This document shows, piece by piece, positions 1 through 11,800 of a DNA stretch of 64,000 bases. The translations under genes and the position numbers were made by a program. Under the pieces are notes generated by a model. The model did not search any database, was not told where the DNA came from, and saw nothing but the letters and a program-made list of their open reading frames with translations. Position 1 is the first letter of the stretch; every line of letters begins with the position of its first letter. This stretch comes from Blasia pusilla (taxonomy: Eukaryota; Marchantiophyta; Marchantiopsida; Blasiales): assembly GCA_050084515.1 (NCBI GenBank), contig CM114273.1, positions 10,168,001-10,232,000 on the forward strand, read 5' to 3'.

Positions 1-2576
1 TGATCCACAGTGATGTGTGGACAACATCACAACATAGCCTTAGTGGTTGCCAATACTTTGTTTCATTTATTGATGACTTCTCTGGGTATATATGGTTATA
101 CTTTTTGAAAGCCAAGTTAGAGGTATTCTCAGTGTTCCAAACATTCAGAGTTCTAATAGAGAAGCAGACTAGACAACACATTCTAAAATTGCGTTGTGAT
201 GGAGGAGGAGAGTATCTTTCAATAGAATTTGATGACTATTTACGTCAGAATGGCATCCAACGTCAAGTGACTTGCCGTTACACTCCACAACAAAATGGAG
301 TGGTTGAGAGGAAAAATTGGTATATTGCTAAAGCGGCACGAGCTATGCTGAATGAGAAGAACATGCCTAAGGTGTATTGGGCAGAGGCTATAGCATGTGT
401 AATCTTCTTAATCAACCAAACTCCAACAGCAGTAGTTCATGATAAAACTCCATTCAAAGTCTTCACAGGAAGTAAACATGATTTTTCCTTCTTGAAAGTA
501 TTTGGCTGTATCTGTTATGCTCATGTTCCTTCTTAGAGACGTCAAAAATTAGACCCCAAGTCTGAAAGATGTATCTTCATTGGCTATGCTAATGGAACTA
601 AGGGATATAAGTGCTACTTTCTATCCTCTAGGCAGCTTATTATTAGTCGGTATGTTATCTTTGATGAGCTAGAGTCATGGTATGCTCCATCTGAGCCTAT
701 TCCATCTCTAAACTTGTCTGTTGAGGGGAAGAATATGACTTTAAACCAACATACACTATCTTCAACTTCCCCAAGTACTAGTGCAGGATTAGGAGAGGTC
801 CTCGATTCATCCGTTAAATCTATGAGTCCATGGACGGGAAGAGTACATATTCAATATGTTAACACTAGTCAGATCTTGAGTCAGGTGTCAGAGGTATCTA
901 CCTTTGAACAACAACTTCGTAGATGAAGTAGAGTTACACATCCAGTTCATAGATTCATAAATGAAAGTTGCCTTGTGACACATCATACATATATGATGAC
1001 TACCCTTCAAGAGCAAGAGCCGAGTTGTTTTGAAGAAGCTACGAGTAAAGCCAAATGGATTGAAGCTATGGAGGAAGAGCTTGCTGCATTGAGACATCAA
1101 TAAACATGAGAGCTGGTTAATATACCTTCCGGTAAGGAAGCTATTGGTTGCAAATGGGTTTACAAAATCAAACGCAATCAAGATGGTACAATTAACATAT
1201 ACAAAGCGAGATTGGTGGTTAAGGGCTATGCATAACAACATGGTATCGATTATGAGGAAATGTTTAGCCATGTTGCAAAGATGGCGACTACGAGAACAGT
1301 GGTTGCAGTCGCAATAAGTAAGAAGTGGAGATTACATCACATGGACGTCAAGAATGCCTTCTTGAATAGAGATCTATACGAGGAGGTATATATGACTCAA
1401 CCACTTGGATACGAGCATCCCAAGTTTCCATTTCGCTTATGCAGGTTGAAGAAAAATCTATACGGGCTCAAACAAGCTCCAAGAGCTTGGTATGGCAAGA
1501 TTACATACGTCCTACAAGAGTTGGGTTTTAGGGTATGTGATTCTGACTCCTCGTTATATGTCTTAAGAGGACAAGATCATACAATTCTCATTGTGTTCTA
1601 TGTTGACGATCTCTTGATTACTGGGAGTACTGAAGAAATGGTACAACAAATCAAGCTTAAGTTACAAGCAGAATTTGATATGAAAGACTTGGGAGAACTC
1701 CAGTACTTCCTTGGTATTGAGTTTATCAAGGTTGGAGAGATCATGTGGTTACTACAATGACAATATGCTCTTCATATGATTTCAAAATATGGTATGACGG
1801 CTTGTAAGCCAATCTCTACACCGTTGGACCAGAGCGTGAAGCAAAGAGTGGATGAAGAAGAGATGCTTGCAAATTTTAATATGTACAGGCCCATGGTTGG
1901 AAGTTTGATCTATCTAACTATAACCGGACTAGATTTGAGCAATGCTGTTGGCCTAGTGAGCCAGTTTATGCAAGCACCTCGAAAACCTCACCTTGATGTT
2001 GTGAGGAGGATTATGCGGTGTGTGAAATTCTTTATTCAATTCGGGCTTCAATTTGAACCTTCCCCGAGTTTTCAATTACAGGGATTCACAGATGCTGATT
2101 GGGCAAGAAGCGTGTGTGAACGACACTCCACATCTGGTTATTCATTTACTTTGGGAAGCGCAACTATAAGTTGGGCTTCAAAGAAGCAACCTACAGTTGC
2201 TATATCTTTAACAGAGGCTGAGTACAAAGGAGCAACCAATGCGGCATGTGAGGCGGTATGGCTTCATCGATTACTTATTGAGATTGGTATTAGTAACTTA
2301 GGACCTAGTGTAATATATTAGTAGCATGTTATTAGTAGCATCAAGCGTGCTAATAACCCTGTGTTTCATGCTCGTACAAAGCATGATGAGGTGCACTATC
2401 ATTTTATCAGAGAGAAAGTGCTTGCTGGAGAAATTGATCTTGTGTATATAGATACAGATCAGCAAATTGCTGACATCTTTACAAAGACATTGTCTAGAGA
2501 TAATTTTGAGATGTTTAGAAAGGATTTAGGTGTTAGACATATCGATATGAGCTTGAGGGGGAGTATTGAAGATTGA
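1..2576 (+). pseudogene. Ty1/copia polyprotein relic (integrase, RT, RNase H)
   Basis: The 3' part of a copia Pol polyprotein enters at the left edge. Visible in order: integrase core (IDDFSGY near 75, QNGVVERKN near 290–315), reverse transcriptase (AFLN near 1350, YVDDLL near 1600–1620) and RNase H (DADWA near 2090, EAEYKGA near 2215), ending just before the polypurine tract. This integrase–RT–RNase H order is diagnostic of copia rather than gypsy. One reading frame carries all domains from 15 to 2573, but nonsense codons interrupt it at 534, 924, 1101, 1107, 1233, 1758 and 2319, so it cannot make a full protein. Gag, protease and the 5' LTR lie outside the window. Confidence is high for identity and for inactivity. 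Confidence 0.93.
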
Positions 2577-2799
2577 GTTACAGTCAAGCTCATGAGACAC
2601 CCGAACTGCTACATTTGGCACTCACACGAAGTAGGGAAGCTTAATCTTGGTTAGTTAGTTAAGCACGATTATCTTAACTAGGATTAGTTAATCAGAGTTA
2701 GGCTAACTCGAGATTATGGTTAAGGGTAGGGTTAGGGTTGCTTGTACATACCCTGTATAATTGAGAAGAGGACCAACCTCCACTTATTCTCTTATTACA
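2564..2799 (+). repeat. 3' LTR of the copia relic, with polypurine tract
   Basis: A purine run (about 2555–2563) follows the RNase H region, as expected for the polypurine tract that primes plus-strand synthesis. The LTR probably starts at 2564 (TATTG, a degraded TGTTG) and ends at the CA at 2798–2799, about 236 bp. The LTR holds a TTAGGG-like run at 2720–2740. The boundaries are inferred because the 5' LTR is not in the window for comparison. Confidence 0.6.
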
Positions 2800-2993
2800 A
2801 ATTTCGTTATCCATGGTGGTATGTGTGTGCGAGAGCAGTTTTCCACCAGTTACACTTGTTTAGCAATGAAGGGACAAATGATGTTGCACAAATTAAAAAC
2901 TTTTTTCTTGTTGTGTGGAGTCGGGGAAACATTTTTTTCCTGCCTAATTGCCACGTTGTTTGCAAATTAAGAAGGCACTCTCCAATAATATTA

Positions 2994-3740
2994 TATATTA
3001 GTAAGTTGCCCTTGCGATGCACGCGTGACACACTTTCCTCAATAGAAGGGCCTTAAAAACATGTGTCAATAATAATTTGTAAAAATTATATTTAAAATTT
3101 GAAATTATAGTTAATTTCAAAATGTAAGTATAATTTCCACTTTTTTTAATCTTAAAAGTGTAAGAAAATTTCAGCTTTAAATAATATCCATCTCCCCTAA
3201 ATTTCCTTCGTAAGAGTTCGAACAATAATTATTCTTCCCCTTCCACTCTTCCCACCAAAATACAATTCAGTAGCTAAATTTTTAGTTAATTGTAATTTAT
3301 AAAATATTTTTCTTTTTCCATTCAAATTCATTTTCTTCTCCCATAATATCACATGTGAATTAATTTGATTATTTTAAAAAATAACATTATCTATTTCAAA
3401 TTTCAAATATAATTTATATTTTCCAAAATCTTAGAAGAGTAATAACATTTCACTCTTCTAAGTAATTACAATCTTTCATACAAATTTGAATGATATCCCA
3501 ATCCCCTAAGTAATTTTATTTTTCCATCTATATTATTATGGGAACGTGCCTTTTTTATTTGCAAACACCTCTTTGTTTGACATGTGGCAACCGAGCAATA
3601 GGAAAATGTTTCACATGCTTCGAGCAGTAAAAAAAAAAGAATTTGCGTGCAACATCATTAGTCTCTCTTTCACGGGCTAGCAAAAACTCTTCAAACATTT
3701 TTTTATTTCACGTGCAACGCGTGGGCACCTTACTAATAAA
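2994..3740. mobile_element. possible TIR (MITE-like) element
   Basis: The sequence around 2994–3028 (TAGTAAGTTGCCC… then a GCACGCGTG block) recurs as an imperfect reverse complement around 3702–3737 (CACGTGCAACGCGTGGGC… CTTACTA). The 740 bp between are AT-rich and show no coding potential. Two similar inverted ends around a short non-coding core fit a MITE-like DNA element. I see no clear target duplication, so the call is tentative. Confidence 0.4.
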
Positions 3741-4532
3741 ATTTAGACAAAATCTACCCTTTCTCCATTAAAATTTATTTTTCCTTTCCATCAAATATAA
3801 TATAAGGTACAATTCTAAAATTTTGGTTATTTATTATAATTATTCTATTTCATTAATATTTACAATCTCCCATCATAACAAATTATTATTTGATTAATAA
3901 TTTTTTAATCCATTCGAATCCCTATCCGTTTTCTTTATTTATTTAATTTCTACACTATAATATGACTCAAACAACAAAATATTGCCATGTTGTCTTATTA
4001 TCTTACTATCTTGTCCCATTCCGGAATATGGGGTTGCCTATGATATGGGATCACTCTTAGCATGGACCATATATGCTTGAATTCGCTTCAATTCTTACGA
4101 AAAAATGAAGTCGCTAGCTGGCACGAAGGCAAACCACGCTGGATGCCAGCCTTGGCATGAGCCTACACGTGCAATGGAAACTTGATTCTACAATTTCTAG
4201 ATGAGTAGTTGTGCGATTCTCCTGCACTTGGCCCAGGCTGGTCTGCCGAGGGCTGCGATACATGGTGCCTCTTGCGTCGAGGAGGAAATCCGGAATCGGG
4301 GGTGCTCGTGCTCGGCTTAATTGTGTGTGCATTTGGGGGAGATTTCGTCAGGTTGCCTTCGTTGCGTATGGATCTCCTGAACCCGCAGATTCGGTGGTGG
4401 TGCAAGAGTTTAGCCAAGACAGGGTGGAATTATTGATGTGCAATTTCAAGACGTCTACCTGAAGAGAGATCCGTCGGAAAGCTGTATCGTGAGGAGCAAT
4501 CCGGGAAGACGCTGCCGTTCTGTCACGCCACA
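3741..4532. other. AT-rich spacer, then NPC1 upstream region
   Basis: 3741–4060 is AT-rich with no gene. From about 4100 the base composition becomes balanced, which suggests promoter and 5' UTR of the NPC1 gene that starts at 4533. An in-frame stop lies at 4434–4436 and there is no in-frame ATG between it and 4533. I could not pick out a TATA box. Confidence 0.45.
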
Positions 4533-5848
4533 ATGAAGTCGGAACGGATCGGTGTGTGGGTGGGGAAGTCGGAATCAGCTTGTGCAACGAAGTGGAAGTT
4601 TTTTGGCGCGATTTTCATGTTCGTTGTTTTGTCAGAGGTGCGTTTCTTGCGGTTTATCTTCTTTCGATTGCTATCCTTCTCCTCGCCTTCTAGCCGATGA
4701 GTTCGCTGTGCGTATATGAATTGCGGTCATGAATCAGCGAGGGAGCATCTCGCCGATTTTTTTTCGATATGATCTGGTTCACAGAAAATTACAAATGTGA
4801 ACAACGGCTTCATAGGCTGTCGAAAGAAAATTGCGAAGTACCACTCACACTGTGCATTAAATGGTAGGCCCAGATCGTCAAGAAGACGGAAGGATTTGTT
4901 ACGACGAAGAGATGTTACCGTTAGATTTCACATGCTAAATTGGGGCAAATGACCGTCAAACACATCTGCCTTGATTTAGTGGTCGTGTGAAGCAATTTCT
5001 TCGAATTCAAACTCTGTCATTTGCATACAGTGATACTGCAGCTCAGTTTAGTTGTCTGTCTCTGCCGACGGTGCTCTGTTTTCTGGAGAACACATTCTAA
5101 ATTCGTTTATTATCAGTTGACAGTAAGATCTTATTTGTCCCTGAATTTGGGTAAATTTTAGCTCTCGAACTCGAATTACAGACAACTGTGAAAGGTTGAG
5201 TGATCGAAGATTTTCCCTGTTCTAAGAATGGCTAATCGGCGGAAGTTCTTCCAGACTGTTAGGTGACGCGTTCGTTCTTTCGGATGTGGTTATTGAAGTA
5301 AGACTGGAAAATGCGATGTTATGTTTAAATAAACCTGGTAATTGTTGTTGTCGAGGATCTTTCATCAACTGATGCGAATTGAATCGATAATCTCCAGCCC
5401 TTTCAGAGGGTTCATAGACATCTTTCTACTAGCAAGTAGCACAATCCCATATTGGGATGTTTGGATTTGACGACAATTCTGGGGGAGCCAAGTCATGTCA
5501 TATAACACAAAACTTATTTAGATTTGTTGGTTCATTCTTGGTAACTTCTCCTCTTACAGTGAATGTTTTGTTAGCCATGAAAAACTGAAATTTTGGGGCA
5601 GCTAGGGCCCTCATGACTTGAAATTTTGTAGTCCAACTATTGACTGTTGGCAGTCATGCTTGTCGGGAAATCAAAATTTTAGCCCCTTTCTGCCATGTAA
5701 CCTCTTTTTTTGTGCTTCTGACTTGCAGCAATGGCTTCACAGTGTGATAACTTGTGACATCTGACATTTTACAGGTAGCCATCTCGGTGCAAGCACAATT
5801 GGATGTACACACTTCTGAAATACCTTCAGAACTATCATACCCACTGGG
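4533..5848 (+). other. NPC1: NPC1 exons 1–2: signal peptide
   Basis: Exon 1 is 4533–4637 (phase 0 end, donor GTGCGT) and exon 2 is 5775–5848 (phase 2 end, donor GTAAGA). Together they encode residues 1–60. Residues 21–42 ([16 protein letters not shown] then VAISVQA) form a hydrophobic segment after a basic residue and end in a V-Q-A type cleavage site, which fits a secretory signal peptide cut by intron 1. A glutamate at residue 35 inside the segment is unusual. Exon 1 rests on hydrophobicity, first-ATG logic and phase, not on sequence homology, so it is less certain than the rest. Confidence 0.68.
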
Positions 5849-8800
5849 GTAAGATAAAAGAGCAGAGCTCTACCTCAAGCTCATCTTGGTTTGGAGCCTT
5901 TTGTAAATATCCAGTCTTGGCTTTATGTGATGTGAAGCTGATACGATCTTCTGTTTTGGAGACATCATTGTAAGATTTCCATAAATGGTGGAAAATGTCT
6001 CATGAAGAAGACGGAAATTTGATTAGAGATGTCCTGTCTTCATTTTCAGTCTAAAATAAACCTTTCTTGAGCATCATTGTTGATAAGTATGTCTCATATT
6101 GCTCTGGCCTATCAATCTTTTTGCGTTTGAGACTATCAGAAGTGGCATACATGAAAAGGGTTGGTGCTCTATGTACGACCTTTGTGGAGCGCGCCAGGAT
6201 GGGAAACCTCTCAATTGTCCAAAAGCAGTAGAAGCTGTCACAGTAAGAGCTCGTGTGACTTGTTCCACCTCAAAATTGGGCATCAATCCATTCTAACCTT
6301 GGTAGATGAAATGTTGCAATGGGCACAAGAAGAGAAAGTCATGCACATGGATACGAGTATTCCGGATGTTGCCTATAAAATGGCATGATCTTAGCTGTCC
6401 AGATTTGTGACTATGTGGTTTAGGTTTGGACACAGGGATGCTGAGGTTATGTGCAATCATGTTGATTTGTGGCAGCCCAGTGAGAATTTCTCACACAAAG
6501 TTCAGAGTCTTTGCCCCACAATAACAGGGGATCTGTGCTGCACTGAGGAACAGTTTGACCTTCTCCGCCAAAGTGTTCAACAGGTTCCTTACTCTCTCCT
6601 ATACATTCTATCTCGTCTTGTACCAATCCTCAATTGTTTGGCTTCAAAATAGCATGCAGGTATTAAGGCTTAAGGCCACAAATGAGGCCAGGGTTGAATT
6701 ATATAAGCCAAGAGTAGGCAAGATTGTTTGGTGTAATTCCTTTTGACTAATTCACTCTTCCTTGAATCCATCAGAGTGAAGTTCTATGTTTTGTTTACAT
6801 TTGCTCTCGTTTTCTTACAAGAGTTGTGCTCTCTGTTGGAGTTCGGGTGTCCAATGTTGATTGACTATTATTTTGCCATTAACTGACTGTAGACATTTGC
6901 AGGCCGTGCCATTTCTTGTAGGATGTCCTGCATGTCTGCGCAACTTTCTCAACCTCTTCTGTGAGCTATCTTGTTCACCTGATCAGAGTTGTTTCATTGA
7001 TGTGACAGCAACCATCAGGGTACTCTCCGACCCTTCTTACAACTGTAGAACTTTCTGAGAATGTAATTTTGATCTCATTCAGGTATCAGAAGGCCCAGGT
7101 TCACTGGCGATGGATGATTAATGATTTTTGTGATAAGTTGACAGTAGCTTGGGTCTTGGAGGCTCTGAAGTCTCTAGAAAAATTGCCGTCTTGTTCTCCA
7201 AGGACAAAAAATCCACAGATATTGATTCCTGCTTTTTCCTCACAAGTGTTTTCTTTCATATTGTGTTTCTTTTTTTAATGTAAATAATGTCTTTGTTCGA
7301 TTCCCTGTTTGTGCATTCCATTGCTTCCAGGATGTAGTATTTGGCAAGATATTTCATTTTTACTCATCTTTTTGAGTCTTCTCAGCCCCTTAGTTCGACC
7401 TCAACAAGAGACATTTTTGTGTTGGTCCCAGGGAAGAGATTTCCTTGTCTCCAACTGGTATCCATAACTTTCCCATATTTGTCAATGACAAAGACAGAAA
7501 TCTCAGCCATTTATGGCCTGAGTTCTTCCCTCTTGGTGCCCAGTCTTCGGACCTTTGGTTGACAGTGATATACCTGAAGACAGGTTGGGGTGAGGTGATC
7601 TCTTGGTTGTGCTTTGGGCGCCAAGACTAGGCAGTGAATGAGTGTGGTTACTTGAGTGCTAATTTACCCACTGACTCTACTCTTTAAGCTGTGCTTGAGG
7701 TAGCCTTGCAACCATAGAACCCAGCACTCTTGAATAGATGGTGCTAAAGACAGGATGGGTGCAGAGAGATGTTAGTTCACCCACAGAGAATCAGACTTAC
7801 AGAAATCCTGATGGGATCCTGCAAAAAATGTAAACCTTCATGGAATTTGGGACTATGAAGATGGGAGGTTTTGACGGATCATTCCTGTGAGCAGTTGACT
7901 ACTTGAAATGAGAAGTACATCATACAAGCTAGTGCACATTAGGTTTTTGAACAACATTCTGGAACATGCGCAGATTGGTGTGAGAAGTAAACCAAGTTGT
8001 GGTAAGTACATAGACAAATAATTTCCAAATGCTATCGCCATCGGTGATATTTGGAATGGGTTAAAGATTATTGGGACATGGTAACCTGGTGAGGCGTGGC
8101 CCTACTCACGTCACAAGACGATGACAATATGACTTGCTAGATCAAATTGGACATTCTGGTGGACAAGTGTCAAGTACTGTGCTAAGCTTTGGCATGTACT
8201 AGGCCTCTTTTACCCTCAGTGACTTCTTGGAGGACCAGAGATTTAATCAAGACTACATACACAGTTCTTCAGATGCGTTTCTAGAGACATTACACCATTC
8301 TGTTGAGGAAGACCACAGAAAATAGATTGCAGCTGCAGTGAATGAATAAAGAAACGTTAGAATGAAACAATTGAATGCCTGACTTCTGATGGACCAAGTC
8401 CACACTGGCCAGAAATACTCCGGCTGCATCTTGATTAGTCTTAAGTTTACTGGTTACACGAAATGGTGGACCAGTCCAAGATAGGAATCGATCTCCCTTA
8501 AATCAGAGATGGTGTTGAAGGGTTTTGGAATTTCAAACAGATGGCCTTAGATGTACTCACTCGGCAGTCAGTGCTGCCGGAGATATCATCTGTCAGTTCT
8601 AGAAAAGACCTGCTGAATGTCATGAGTTTTGACTAGATAAAGAATGTATGAATGGGTGGGTGAATGGTGGTCGTGGATCACGAGGCATTCTCAGGATTCT
8701 TTACAATTAAAACCCTGAACGTATGTGATTTCCAATATAGAACTTGAAGGTGGATGTGAAGCTCCAGTGAACCTGGAGTTGATTGATTATCACTCGCTAA

Positions 8801-11800
8801 TCTGTTCTTGAAAGTTGTTTTGCCTTTGGTTCCAGTAAGCCTAGAGTATTTATGACTTGGTTTACTGAAAACGCAGGAGCATGGGAGAGAATTGGTTGAT
8901 GGCATTGATTTTTACATCACTGAGGAATTTGGTGGTAAACTTTACGATTCGTGTAAGGATGTGAAATTTGCTGCAATGAACACCCGAGCAATGGACTTCA
9001 TCGGAGCGGGTGCCAAAAACTATTCAGGTGAATTGTCAAAAAAACCACCTTGATTGACATCTTGACTCTTAAATTATGGGCATCAACAGAAGTGCACTGT
9101 GAAGAAGTTGGCAATTTGTGGTTACGTTCACCATAGACAGATTAGATCGTAATCTCTCATCCTTAGTTTCTGGATTTGCAGATTGGTTTTCGTTTATGGG
9201 GCACAAAGCAGGGGATTATGAGCAAGGTTCTCCTTACCAAATCAACTTCAAGACTTCTGGAGGAGAAGCAGCAGGCATGCAACGGCTGAATGTCTCTGTC
9301 GCTCCTTGTTGGGATTCCTCTCTATCATGTTCATGTGGGGACTGTCCATCAGCAAGTTTTTGTTCTGAACCACTGCCACCTCCTGACAAGAAGAATCAGG
9401 GATGTAATGTACATATTGGACAATTACAGGTGCAGATCTCCTTTCACTTTTCTCATTTTAGATCTTTAGAACTACCAGGTGGATCTCAGTCTTGGAGTCC
9501 AGCTTGTGTAGTTCCTTTTCTGTGTTGGTGCAGCTGAGGGTGTTTGGATGTGAGGCGGACATATACTACTTCATGAGGACAGTCCATGGTAGCTGAGTAG
9601 TGCTTGATAAGCTTAGATGGGACCATAATCACTGGCCCAAGAAGTGTTGAAATCAGTTCTGAAGTCAGAAAACACACCTATGCGAATGATTTCCATGGTT
9701 GAATCTCTCATGTCCATTATATTCCATGGACGTCGTCATGGCTTGAAGAAAAATTTGAAGTTCCCTTCTCGAGCTGATGCGCTGTTCACTTGTCACCTCA
9801 GATGGGCTGCTTAGAGTTGGGATTGGGAGTATTGTACGCATTTGGACTTCTTGGAATACTAATCTGGTGGCTGAGGATCAGCAAGCAAGACAACAACAGA
9901 AGTGGTCAGCCAGAACTGGTCGAACCTCTTCTAATTTCCCATGCTAGTCAGGATGCAGTGGTTGTAAGCGGAGAAGCTTCAGAAATCATTCCTGCTGAGG
10001 TACAAAGGTCATCCATAGGAACTTTTCTCTACTCTGTTTTGGATCTTGGTGTGAGTGGATAATGTGAGCTTACGTGATCATCTTCATCACCAAGAACAAT
10101 TGATCACCTGATCATACAGTTTTGGACATGCAGTTTCAGGGCGTCCTGTGAAGACTACTTATGAGGCATCGTAGTAGGTGTCATTTCACTTATGTCGTTT
10201 TATCAATGCATGGGCAGCCCAGTTTCTCAGGTTGTTTGCTGCACAGGTGCATGAGAATGGGGAAACTGAGAAGATCTCAGTTCGTTCTCCTTTCATGGAG
10301 ACATGGCTCTCATATTGGTTCAGGTCTGTTTCAACCTGCTGTAGTGACACAGGAAATCAATTGGGTTTGGATGCACTGCAAAAAACTTGTTCTCAATTGA
10401 TCTCAGAAGAATGATCATCAGTTTTTTGAGGAAGGATAACAGTACTCACTCTTTGTGTAAGAAATACCTCTCTTGTTTCTGAAGTAACGTTGGACTCACA
10501 AGTTTCCTGAGTGTCTGTTGGGCATGCAGAGTTCAAGGACTTTGGATAGCTCGTCATCCTGGAACTGTGCTTGTAGCTTCCATTTTCATTGTGTCCATAC
10601 TCTGTGCGGGCCTGTACCGATTGGAAGTAGAAACACAGCCCGAGAAGGTTAATTCCTTTGGTTTATTCCATGATATAGTTATCAGTATGCAGTATGTTAA
10701 TAGTTTGGAAAGTAAAACACTGTAGTCATCGTTGACATTCTACACAGGTTTGTGGGATGGAATTAGGATGCACTTCTGCTCTGGCACTAAGAACTTCAAA
10801 AATAAAAATTAAAGAAAATAGCTGAGTCACTAAATACCCATAAAACAAAAGTCTAGCTTATATCTGCATCTTTGTATCTTGTCAAAGTCTAATTGACTAT
10901 TTGACCCCATTGAATGCTAGTCGTTCAAATTTAGATGCTGTAAGTAGTTGCAATGTGTGATTGAGTCGCTTGTTTTGATTCCACATAATTCTTGAGGAGG
11001 ATGCATGTCAGTGGTTGTTGTCCATTGGTGATTTTGACCCTTCACTAGCTGTTGAGCTCCAGGGATCATGGAGCTTAGCTATCTGACTAAATTTCTGGTA
11101 TAGCCTTAGGTTATCCTTGAAGTGCTAGGCACAACCTCAGTGTACAACACAATTTACTAGACTGACACCAATAGGTTGATGACAGTTGTGGGTGTCACCT
11201 GGAAGTAAGGCTGCGGAGGAAAAGGCATTCTTTGATATGCACTTGGCTCCTTTCTATCGAATAGAGCAGGTATGACTAGTCATGAATATTAATGTTGAGT
11301 ATTGTTCTTTCCAATACCAGTATGATAGAATTGTGCATTTTAGACTAGTTTGTAAGTTCTAATTGAAATGTTCGGTTGGATGCAGCTGATTATAGCGACA
11401 CGTTCACCAGCAGGAGAAAGTTCTGCACCTTACATTGTTACAGACAAAAATCTCCTTCTCCTATTTGAGATTCAGGAGAAGGTTGTAACACTTTGAAGAT
11501 TTCTTTGTTATATAACTCATGTGACTAGGCCCACATAAGTCAAGTGAAGAGAGATCTTTGAGAGTAATGGTCATGTGGTGTGTATTCAAACTCCAAAGAC
11601 GGGTTTTTGCACCTTTGACCTCTTTTTTCATTTCCATTGTTCTACTGATTGTGGGAGGTTACCGACTTAAGTGAAAAGGATTGACCAGCAGAAGTTTGTC
11701 CTTGTACCCAGGCAGAACTAGCATCAGCTAAACCATCCATGATTTCAGCTTGTATACAATCAGCAAATCAGTTTCTAACTCTATTGCCAAATCAGAGCCC

